From positions 1-26,210 of the forward strand of contig JBKBLE010000030.1 in the NCBI GenBank assembly GCA_046296655.1: a DNA stretch of 26,210 nt, read 5' to 3'. This stretch comes from Cloacibacterium sp046296655 (GTDB taxonomy: Bacteria > Bacteroidota > Bacteroidia > Flavobacteriales > Weeksellaceae). Below the pieces are notes generated by a model. That model was not told where the DNA came from, ran no database searches, and was given only the letters and a program-made list of their open reading frames with translations. Positions within the stretch are counted from its first letter, which is position 1; every line of letters begins with the position of its first letter. The translations under genes and the position numbers were made by a program. Positions 1 through 7,014 of this stretch are shown here, piece by piece.

Positions 1-70
1 CAAAGAAAAACAAGAAAAATTACAATTATTTTATTGATTGTCAATGCGTTGATGCTATTTTAAGGAGCGA
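1..70. other. Sequence replacing the expected C-terminal coding part of the neighbouring R-M gene
   Basis: This AT-rich stretch lies directly downstream of the stop codon of the minus-strand R-M gene. Read on the minus strand, all three frames contain early stops, and none continues the C-terminal domain expected after the last conserved residues of that protein. It contains a short inverted repeat, ATTGA-TTG-TCAAT, near positions 34-46. A mobile-element end or a recombination junction is possible, but the window ends before this can be judged. Confidence 0.3.
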
Positions 71-2548
71 CTAATTAAAATCAATTATATTTTTTGTAAT
101 TGAAATTATATCCCAAACATCACTTCCAATAACTTGACCTTGCCTTCCTATAGCTAGTCCTATATTGTTACCTCTAATAAAATGTTGCATAACATCATAT
201 CTCCACCTCCAAATAATTTTATTATCAAAATAAGTATATCTTATATCAAAAGGACGATATAATAACTTAATAATATTTTTTTTATCAAATGAAACATCAT
301 TTTTATTCTCAAAAATCCATTTAGAATAATTTTTACCCAGATTAAAAATTTTACTAATTTCAGTTTCTGAAAATTCATTTAGCAAAAATTTTTGCAACCT
401 ATTTTCTAATTCTTCAGGATTTTCTGTTACTATAAAACCATCACCCATTGTAACTATACCTGTCACATTTTTTTTAAATAAATCATCAACTTTAAAACCT
501 TTTTCAAATTTTTCAATTAAATCAAAATTTTTAGGAATTAAAAAATAAAAGGGTTTTTCAGGATTTAATTCTTTATATTCTACTGTTTTTAGAGAATTAT
601 TTTGTAAAAAATTGTATTTATCATTTCGTTTCCCAAATAAATCATAATGATAAACTTTTCCTAATTCGTTTTTAGCTTTTTTATTGGTTTTTACAAATAG
701 ATTGATGGAAACTCCTTGCATAATATCAAACACATTTTGGTCAGCACTTCCATCTGGTGCAGTTTCTTTTTTCTTACTGTTTCCGTGCAAATCTATGGTA
801 TAGATTTTATCAAAAGTTTTCAATAAATTCCAACGCATTCCTCTAAAAGTTGGGTTATCAAGATAACCATGAGGATTGATAAAAGCAACAATACCTTCTC
901 CGTTTTTTTCTACCAAATATTGAGCAAATCTTATAAATTTCACATAATCATCATTCAACCAGTGTTTTCTTTCATTAAAATGAACTCCATCAACATATTT
1001 ATAATCATCAATTAATTTAGAAATCCATTCTCCATTATTAGAAGAAATTCCAGAATAAGGCGGATTTCCAATGACGCACATTACAGGTGTATCTCGCTTG
1101 ATTTGGTTTGCCAATGTAGATTCATCAGAAAGCCAACTGGCAAAGAGTGTTCCTGTATCTTTGTGGTGTTCTTCCAGAGAATTGGTCAAGAAAATATTAA
1201 AACGCTGGTCTTGGTTGGTTTGGTAACCTGTTTCAGAAAGCAGCATATCTAGTTTAAGATGCGCCATAGAATAACTCGCCATCAGGAGCTCAAAACCATT
1301 AATTCTAGGAATGAGGTCTTTTTCTACATATTGAGGCCAAATTCCCTCGTTAATGTTTTTAAAATTCTCTTCGTAGATGTGTTTTATGGTTTCGGCTAAA
1401 AAGGTTCCTGTCCCTGTTGCTGGGTCTAGAACTTGCACTCTGTGAAATTCTTTATCTACTTTTTTGCCGTGAAAATCTACTTTGCTTTTAATTTTAGAAG
1501 TATCTGCTAAACCTTGAGACAATCCAAATTCAGATTTCAGCAAATCATCTACTGCACGTACAATAAATTGCACCACAGGTTGTGGAGTGTACCAAACGCC
1601 ACGAGATTTACGGAGTTTTGGGTTGTATTTTCCCAAGAATGTTTCGTAGAAATGAATAACGGGGTCTTCTTGTCTGGTAGATTTCCCGAAGTTTTTCATA
1701 ATATCCTTCACATCAGAAGCGAGGAAAATCTGCACCAATTCTTCTACAATCCATTTGAGACGTATATCTAAATCAAAACCTGCAATATGTTGGAATAATT
1801 TTCTGAGGAAAGGATTAGATTTCGGGATAAGATTGGCAGCTTCAATCCTATCAAACGTAGGCAAAGTAGGGTCGTGATAGCGTGCCACGAAAAGTCCGTA
1901 AGCAATGGTTTGAGAATAGAGGTCTGCAAACAACTGATTGTCTATATCATGAATCAGCATATCTTTAAACGCTGTTCTTTGCTGTACCAATTCTGTGTTT
2001 TTCTCCGTCAAATCGTCTTCGTCTAAAGCATTATGAATCACATCTGCCATTAACAAAGCTTTATTAGCCATCATTTCTGCTAGTTTTTCAGAATTTTTGA
2101 TGGTTTGCGAAACTTCTTGCCCAAAATCTTTGATGAGATGAATGAAAGATTCAAAGTTTTTCTCATGCGGAACAATTTCGTTCATCAAGATTTCGCCAAG
2201 AGCGATTTTGGTTTTCAGTTCGCCATTTTTATAGAATTCAAAATGTAGATAATCGGTAATAATCAGATTTTCGAGTGCGTTTCTATAACGGTCGAACTGT
2301 GGTTTATTTTTCTTATGGTCTATTCCTAATTTTAAGTCTTTGGCTTCTATGTAACCAATGGGCACTTCTTTTTTGGAAACAATATAATCTGGAGCGCCAC
2401 ATTTTTGGCGGGTTGGCTCATTAATTACGGCAAATTCTTTGCCTAGAATCTCCTGAAGCAGAATTTGTAAATCTCCACGATAAGAATGTTCGGTTGCATT
2501 TCCTGCAAAATATAATTGAGAAAGTTTAGAAAGGTATTGATTAATCAT
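71..2548 (-). CDS. Type IIG-like restriction/DNA adenine methyltransferase, C-terminally truncated
   Basis: Single-chain restriction-modification enzyme expected to methylate adenine in its recognition sequence and to cut DNA. The start is the ATG at 2548 (MINQYLSKL); a GTG 23 codons upstream gives a hydrophobic extension unlike the family. From the N-terminus: a PD-(D/E)xK nuclease-like motif (D54, then E68-A-K70); a helical linker; the N6-MTase core with motif I DPATGTGTF near residue 374 and motif IV NPPY near residue 495; then the start of a target-recognition region. The 825-residue protein ends at NIIDFN. Relatives normally continue there into a further C-terminal domain of very roughly 150-250 residues. 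No helicase motifs are present, so this is type IIG-like rather than type ISP. Loss of the C-terminus may make it inactive or change its specificity. The family is clear; the truncation is inferred from family knowledge. Confidence 0.82.
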   Translation of the reverse strand: MINQYLSKLSQLYFAGNATEHSYRGDLQILLQEILGKEFAVINEPTRQKCGAPDYIVSKKEVPIGYIEAKDLKLGIDHKKNKPQFDRYRNALENLIITDYLHFEFYKNGELKTKIALGEILMNEIVPHEKNFESFIHLIKDFGQEVSQTIKNSEKLAEMMANKALLMADVIHNALDEDDLTEKNTELVQQRTAFKDMLIHDIDNQLFADLYSQTIAYGLFVARYHDPTLPTFDRIEAANLIPKSNPFLRKLFQHIAGFDLDIRLKWIVEELVQIFLASDVKDIMKNFGKSTRQEDPVIHFYETFLGKYNPKLRKSRGVWYTPQPVVQFIVRAVDDLLKSEFGLSQGLADTSKIKSKVDFHGKKVDKEFHRVQVLDPATGTGTFLAETIKHIYEENFKNINEGIWPQYVEKDLIPRINGFELLMASYSMAHLKLDMLLSETGYQTNQDQRFNIFLTNSLEEHHKDTGTLFASWLSDESTLANQIKRDTPVMCVIGNPPYSGISSNNGEWISKLIDDYKYVDGVHFNERKHWLNDDYVKFIRFAQYLVEKNGEGIVAFINPHGYLDNPTFRGMRWNLLKTFDKIYTIDLHGNSKKKETAPDGSADQNVFDIMQGVSINLFVKTNKKAKNELGKVYHYDLFGKRNDKYNFLQNNSLKTVEYKELNPEKPFYFLIPKNFDLIEKFEKGFKVDDLFKKNVTGIVTMGDGFIVTENPEELENRLQKFLLNEFSETEISKIFNLGKNYSKWIFENKNDVSFDKKNIIKLLYRPFDIRYTYFDNKIIWRWRYDVMQHFIRGNNIGLAIGRQGQVIGSDVWDIISITKNIIDFN

Positions 2549-2686
2549 AGTTATTATTGAAGTGCATAAAATTAATGAAAAGTTTTGGAAAAATGTTATT
2601 AGAAGAAGAAAAAGCACAGCGTAGATTGCCGTGCTTGTATTTATATGCTCATGGATTGGAAGTTTGTATTACATGTAAAAACATTT

Positions 2687-2772
2687 TGTCATTTTGAGCG
2701 GAAGAATGAAGCGAAAAATCTTATTCATAATGTAGAGATTCTTCACTATGCTGCGCTTCGTTCAGAATGACA
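2687..2772. repeat. Imperfect palindromic intergenic repeat, copy 1
   Basis: The left arm begins TGTCATTTTGAGCG and the right arm ends TTCAGAATGACA. The arms are about 35 nt each and pair imperfectly around a short AT-rich centre. The right arm, 2738-2775, recurs almost identically at 2928-2965. It resembles the dispersed MITE-like intergenic repeats common in Flavobacteriia. No ORF is present. Confidence 0.7.
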
Positions 2773-2792
2773 GGGCTTTATGAAACGGAATA

Positions 2793-2880
2793 TTTTTATC
2801 ACAAAGTTCACTAAGTATTGGTGAAATAATTTCGTTTTTAAGTTCTCAAAGGAACATCATAGATGTTCTATGAAGTACAC
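2793..2880. repeat. Divergent copy of the repeat found downstream of ligA
   Basis: It shares ATCACAAAGTTCAC, a run of T followed by a GTTCTCAAAG-like block, and the hairpin AACATCATAGATGTT with the 223-bp unit at 5098-5745. The similarity is patchy, so this is an older or partial copy. Related repeats therefore flank ligA on both sides. Confidence 0.5.
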
Positions 2881-2927
2881 AGGTTTTTCTATTTACACTT
2901 TTAGAAAATCTTTTTCTTCATGAAAAC

Positions 2928-2965
2928 ATTCTTCACTTTGCTGCGCTTCGTTCAGAATGACAGGG
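2928..2965. repeat. Dispersed repeat, half copy
   Basis: Near-identical to 2738-2775 (one difference, CACTTTG against CACTATG). It contains CTGCGCTTCGTTCAGAATGA. Only the right arm of the palindrome is present here. It lies about 150 bp upstream of ligA. Confidence 0.75.
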
Positions 2966-3085
2966 TTATGTTTTCAACATTCGGATTATGAATCCTAGAC
3001 ATTCGGTAAGATACTTACTAGATACTTACAAGATAAAGGCAGGACACTTGCTCTTTTCGGTAACTCAGTTTCCAACTATTTTAGT

Positions 3086-3093
3086 TATTTTTG
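3086..3093 (+). promoter_or_regulatory. Candidate -7 element for ligA
   Basis: TATTTTTG fits the Bacteroidota -7 consensus TAnnTTTG and lies 20 nt before the ATG at 3114. No convincing -33 TTTG is found at the usual distance, so this is a weak call. Confidence 0.4.
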
Positions 3094-3113
3094 CTAAAAT
3101 CTTTCTAAAGAAA

Positions 3114-5120
3114 ATGCCTGAACATATCCTACAAAGAATAGAAGAATTAAGAGAAGAACTGCATCAGCATAATTACAATTATTATGTATTAGATGAGCCT
3201 ACCATTTCGGATTTTGAGTTTGATGCCAAACTTAAGGAACTGCAAGAACTGGAAGCAGCTCATCCAGAGTTTTATGACCCGCATTCTCCTACACTGAGAG
3301 TAGGTGGAGAAATCACCAAAAATTTCCCTACCGTTCAGCATCAGTTCAGAATGTATTCTTTGGATAACTCTTATGATTTCAATGATTTACAGGACTGGCA
3401 CAATAGAATTTCTAAAATTTTAGAAACCGAAGACATAGAATTTGTCGCCGAACTGAAATATGACGGCGCATCTATTTCCATTTTGTTTGAAAACGGAAAG
3501 CTTACTCAAGCCGTAACCAGAGGTGATGGTTTCCAAGGTGATGAAATCACTGCCAATGTGAAAACCATCAAAGATATTCCGCTACAATTGCAGGGAAATT
3601 TTCCAGAAAGATTTTACATGCGTGGCGAAATTTATCTTACACACAATAACTTCAACAAAATTAATGAAGAGCGATTGGCAGAAGGTTATGACGCTTTTAT
3701 GAACCCTAGAAATACCGCTTCTGGAAGCCTAAAACTGCAAGATTCTGGCGAAGTGAGAAAGAGAAATCTTTCGGCGGTGCTCTATCAATTTGTAAGTGAA
3801 AATAGTCCTGCGGAAACGCATTTCGAACTGCTTCAACAGGCAAAAACTTGGGGTTTCAAAATTTCTGAAAACGCCAAACTCTGTAAAAACCTACAGGAAG
3901 TACAAGATTTCATCAATTTCTGGGACGAGAAACGCAAGAACCTGAATTTCGACATTGATGGAATTGTCATCAAAGTAAATTCCCTAAAACAACAGCAATT
4001 ATTGGGTTATACTGCCAAATCTCCCCGTTTTGCGATGGCTTATAAATTTAAAGCCGAAAAAGTAGAAACAGAATTGCTCAGCATCGATTATCAAGTGGGA
4101 AGAACTGGCGCAGTAACACCTGTTGCGAATTTGGCTCCCGTTCTCTTGGCTGGAACCATTGTAAAACGCGCTTCTCTGCACAACGAAGATATTATCAAAA
4201 AACTGGATTTGCATGTAGGAGATTTCGTCTATGTAGAAAAAGGCGGAGAAATTATTCCGAAAATTGTAGGCGTAAATCTAGGAAAACGAAATGTTTTTGC
4301 TACAGAAGTTCAGTATGCAACGCATTGTCCAGAATGTGGCAGTGAGCTGATTCGTTTAGAAGATCAGGCTGCTCATTTTTGCCCTAATGAAACGCATTGT
4401 CCACCACAAGTTGTGGGAAAAATGATTCACTACGTTTCCAGAAAAGCTTTGAATATTGAAAATTTAGGCAGCGAAACCATAGAACAACTCTACCGAGAAG
4501 GTTTACTGACCAACATTGCAGATTTTTACACTTTGCGCAAAGAACAATTGCTTCCATTGGAAAGAATGGCGGAAAAATCTGCCCAAAACATCATTGACGG
4601 CATAGAAAAATCTAAACAAATTCCTTACGAAAAAGTATTGTACGGAATCGGCATCAAACACGTAGGAGAAACGGTTGCGAAGAAACTAGCGAAGAATTTT
4701 CCAAGTATTGATGATTTAAAAAATGCCACAGTAGAAGAACTCTGCCAAGTAGAAGACATTGGTTCTAAAATTGCGGAAAGCATTGTTTCTTATCTTCAAA
4801 ATCCCGAAAACTGGGAGATGATAGAACGATTGAGAAGTTATGGCGTTCAACTGGAAAAAGGCGAAAACACCACAGAAGTTTTGAGTACTGTTTTAGAAGG
4901 CAAAACCTTTCTTTTCACAGGGAAACTTTCGCTTTTCACGCGTGAACAAGCCGAAGAAATGGTAGAAAAACATGGCGGAAAAAACATTTCGGCAGTATCT
5001 AAAAACCTCAACTATTTGGTGGTTGGAGAAAAGGCAGGAAGCAAACTCAAAAAAGCACAAGACATCGGTACAATTACGATTTTAGATGAACAACAGTTTT
5101 TGGATTTGCTTGAAAGTTAA
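3114..5120 (+). CDS. ligA: NAD-dependent DNA ligase LigA
   Basis: Seals single-strand nicks in duplex DNA using NAD+ as AMP donor, in replication and repair in the cytoplasm. The protein is 668 residues, the usual LigA length, from the ATG at 3114 (MPEHILQRI). An in-frame ATG 42 codons upstream adds residues absent from the family. From the N-terminus: the Ia helical domain (YNYYV...ISDFEFD); the adenylation domain with catalytic K115 in KYDG; the OB fold; a four-cysteine zinc finger (C405, C408, C423, C429); helix-hairpin-helix repeats (for example VEDIGSKIAESIVSYL); and a C-terminal BRCT domain (GKTFLFTGKL...). All key residues are intact. Its last codons form the start of a tandem repeat array that continues downstream. 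Confidence 0.98.
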   Translation: MPEHILQRIEELREELHQHNYNYYVLDEPTISDFEFDAKLKELQELEAAHPEFYDPHSPTLRVGGEITKNFPTVQHQFRMYSLDNSYDFNDLQDWHNRISKILETEDIEFVAELKYDGASISILFENGKLTQAVTRGDGFQGDEITANVKTIKDIPLQLQGNFPERFYMRGEIYLTHNNFNKINEERLAEGYDAFMNPRNTASGSLKLQDSGEVRKRNLSAVLYQFVSENSPAETHFELLQQAKTWGFKISENAKLCKNLQEVQDFINFWDEKRKNLNFDIDGIVIKVNSLKQQQLLGYTAKSPRFAMAYKFKAEKVETELLSIDYQVGRTGAVTPVANLAPVLLAGTIVKRASLHNEDIIKKLDLHVGDFVYVEKGGEIIPKIVGVNLGKRNVFATEVQYATHCPECGSELIRLEDQAAHFCPNETHCPPQVVGKMIHYVSRKALNIENLGSETIEQLYREGLLTNIADFYTLRKEQLLPLERMAEKSAQNIIDGIEKSKQIPYEKVLYGIGIKHVGETVAKKLAKNFPSIDDLKNATVEELCQVEDIGSKIAESIVSYLQNPENWEMIERLRSYGVQLEKGENTTEVLSTVLEGKTFLFTGKLSLFTREQAEEMVEKHGGKNISAVSKNLNYLVVGEKAGSKLKKAQDIGTITILDEQQFLDLLES

Positions 5121-5745
5121 TGCAAGTCATTTCTATCACAAAGTTCACGGAGAACAGTTGATCTGTTTCTGTTTTTGAGAACTCTAAGCAACATCAAAGA
5201 TGTTGTTCAATTTTCTTCAATCGCAAAGATTTTTTATTTTACTTAATCTTTTAAGAATGCAAAGTTGGCGAAATTCATTCGCTTTGAAGCGTGCGCTTTT
5301 CTTTCGTTTCAAACAAATGCTTTTGGATTTGATTGAAAGTTAATGCAAGTCATTTCTATCACAAAGTTCACGAAGAACAGTTGATGTGTTTCTGTTTTTG
5401 AGAGCACTAAGCAACATCATAGATGTTGTTCAATATTCTTCAATCGCAAAGATTTTTCATTTTGCTTAATCTTTTAAGAATGCAAAGTTGGCGAAATTCA
5501 TTCGCTTTGAAGCGTATGTTTTTCTTTCGTTTCAAACAAATGCTTTTGGATTTGATTGAAAGTTAATGCAAGTCATTTCTATCACAAAGTTCACGGAGAA
5601 CAGTTGATCTGTTTCTGTTTTTGAGAACTCTAAGCAACATCAAAGATGTTGTTCAATATTCTTCAATCGCAAAGATTTTTTATTTTGCTTAATCTTTTAA
5701 GAATGCAAAGTTGGCGAAATTCATTCGCTTTGAAGCGTGCGTTTT
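5098..5745. repeat. 223-bp tandem repeat, about 2.9 copies, seeded from the 3' end of ligA
   Basis: Units start at 5098, 5321 and 5544, an exact 223-bp period; the third is cut short near 5745. Copy 1 begins inside ligA (the codons from TTG at 5100 to the TAA at 5118). Copies 2 and 3 keep these codons and the stop with one change (ATT for CTT), so they are fossils of the gene end. Each unit carries a hairpin, CAACATC-aaa-GATGTTG (5189-5205 in copy 1), and an ATTCGCTTTGAAGCG block. Copies differ by only a few bases, which suggests recent duplication or ongoing homogenisation. No ORF of note lies within the units. Confidence 0.93.
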
Positions 5746-5747
5746 TT

Positions 5748-5765
5748 AAATTCGCTAGCGAATTT
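5748..5765. repeat. 18-nt perfect palindrome
   Basis: AAATTCGCTAGCGAATTT is perfectly self-complementary and sits just where the third tandem unit diverges from the other two. It could be a protein-binding site, or chance in AT-rich DNA. Confidence 0.4.
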
Positions 5766-5854
5766 ACTCTTTGCTTCCTTTGATTTTATTTTTAGCTGTG
5801 AAAAACTTTGCGTTTTTAAAATTCAACAATTAATTGTCTTTTGAAAATAAATAA

Positions 5855-5882
5855 AAAAGCTCAAGAAAATTCTTGAGCTTTT
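5855..5882 (-). terminator. Rho-independent terminator for the 5887-6309 gene
   Basis: AAAAGCTCAAGAA (5855-5867) pairs with TTCTTGAGCTTTT (5870-5882). On the minus strand it begins 5 nt after the stop codon and is followed by T-rich DNA. The symmetric A/T flanks mean it could also stop transcription coming from ligA on the plus strand. Confidence 0.8.
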
Positions 5883-5886
5883 GCTT

Positions 5887-6309
5887 TTAAATGGAAACTT
5901 TTACGGCTAATTCATAAAAATGAGAATTGGCAAGTTTCTTTAATCTTTCTTTTAAACAAGGAGAATTATGATAATCTCCATTAAAAATAATCACGTTTTG
6001 AGCATTAAGTGTGTTTTGATTATCACAATCATAATTTTGTTCATGTTCGGCTGGAGTGTATTTTTCAAAAAACTCATCATTAGAATAAAAAACTGTGTAA
6101 TCCTTTGAAAGTTCTACATTGAACAGCATTTTCTTTTCTACTAATTTGGCTTTATCTGAAAATTCTGGCTCTATTTTTCCGTCATGATATACAATCTCTG
6201 TGAGTTCACCATTGGTTTTTTGGGCAAACTCTTCTGCTTGTTTGTAGTTTCCAAAACCCGTATAGATTTTGAAAAATGATTAATATAGAAACCGTAGAAA
6301 CTGCTGCAT
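5887..6309 (-). pseudogene. Interrupted paralogue of the 6392-6868 gene, unknown function
   Basis: An 80-codon open frame from the ATG at 6129 is only the second half of a longer coding region. Upstream in the same frame, 50 codons (up to 6279) give protein that aligns with the upstream neighbour: KIYTGFGNYKQAEEFAQKTNGELTEI matches YTVTTNFATYEDAVNYANEHQGELVEV, and DKAKLVEKK matches DSAKLVESKK. A TAA at 6280-6282 separates this from an in-frame ATG at 6309 (MQQFLRFLY). There is no ATG between the TAA and 6129. The C-terminus, FYELAVKVSI, matches the neighbour's VYELAVKTNNI. The gene is probably inactivated by a nonsense change or small rearrangement, unless a non-ATG start is used. Function is not recognised. 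Confidence 0.65.
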
Positions 6310-6316
6310 TTTCTCA

Positions 6317-6345
6317 CTAAAAAAGCCTCCAAACAATGAAGGCTT
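6317..6345 (-). terminator. Rho-independent terminator for the 6392-6868 gene
   Basis: On the minus strand, AAGCCTTC pairs with GGAGGCTT (one G-T wobble) around a 7-nt loop, followed by six T. It lies 47 nt downstream of the stop codon of the 158-residue gene and just upstream of the broken paralogue, so the two are probably separate transcription units. Confidence 0.75.
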
Positions 6346-6391
6346 ACTGTCTAAAAATCAAATACTGAAAATATGAAGAAAATTTTTCTTT

Positions 6392-6868
6392 TTAAATGTT
6401 ATTTGTTTTTACGGCAAGTTCGTATACATTTCCTCGCATTAAAAACTTTATTCTTTCTCTAGTCGTAACGGTATTTACACCGCTTTCATCTGTGATAATG
6501 ATTCTATCTCCTGGTGCAATATTTTGGTCAGACAAAATATCTTCTGGCAGCATGTCATTTTCTGCTTTTTTCATTTCCAAAAGAATTTGGTCTGCCATTT
6601 CTTGAAATCCTTCAGCATCAGAATAAAGCACTCTATAATTGGGATGATCTGGTAATTCTACCTTAAAAGGTTTTTTACTTTCTACCAACTTCGCCGAATC
6701 ATTCGGTGTAGGATTATCAGAACCATCTGTAAAACCTACTTCTACCAATTCACCTTGGTGTTCATTGGCATAATTTACCGCATCTTCATAGGTTGCAAAA
6801 TTGGTGGTCACCGTATACTGGTCAAATTCATAATGCTGTAATCTATCTTCTGTGTGATGTGTAGTCAT
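6392..6868 (-). CDS. Conserved-looking small acidic protein, unknown function
   Basis: The protein is 158 residues from the ATG at 6868 (MTTHHTEDRLQHYEF). A longer frame runs 42 codons further upstream, but that part spans a likely -7 element (6898-6905) and has no counterpart in the paralogue. No signal peptide or membrane segment is visible, so it is probably cytoplasmic. It has an N-terminal block around YTVTTNFATYEDAVNYANEHQGELVEV, a middle KVELPDHPNYRVLYSDAEGF, and a C-terminal RERIKFLMRGNVYELAVK. The same blocks occur in the broken copy at 5887-6309, so the pair arose by duplication. I do not recognise the family. It is transcribed divergently from the S46 peptidase gene. Confidence 0.72.
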   Translation of the reverse strand: MTTHHTEDRLQHYEFDQYTVTTNFATYEDAVNYANEHQGELVEVGFTDGSDNPTPNDSAKLVESKKPFKVELPDHPNYRVLYSDAEGFQEMADQILLEMKKAENDMLPEDILSDQNIAPGDRIIITDESGVNTVTTRERIKFLMRGNVYELAVKTNNI

Positions 6869-6897
6869 TTTGTAAAAATTTTGTGATTTGGTTAAGA

Positions 6898-6905
6898 CAA
6901 AGATA
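6898..6905 (-). promoter_or_regulatory. Candidate -7 element for the 6392-6868 gene
   Basis: On the minus strand TATCTTTG fits TAnnTTTG, 29 nt upstream of the chosen ATG. A TTTG lies upstream but only 14 nt away, shorter than the usual spacing. Its position supports the ATG at 6868 rather than the longer frame. Confidence 0.5.
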
Positions 6906-7014
6906 GATGGACACGTCTCCAAATGTTTTATACAATTATGATAAATGCTTTCAAAATTATGAGATGATGATATTTTTTGATTAATTTTAGGCACTCATTT
7001 TAAAATATGAATTA

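Noticed and set aside
2549..2617. Upstream GTG start and hydrophobic leader for the type IIG-like gene
   Set aside because: A signal-like leader makes no sense for a cytoplasmic R-M enzyme; relatives begin near MINQYLSKL.
2988..3113. 42-codon N-terminal extension of ligA
   Set aside because: The residues have no counterpart in LigA proteins, overlap a likely -7 element, and the internal ATG gives the normal length.
5098..5745. CRISPR-like array
   Set aside because: The repeat unit is 223 bp with no short repeat/unique spacer alternation and no cas genes nearby.
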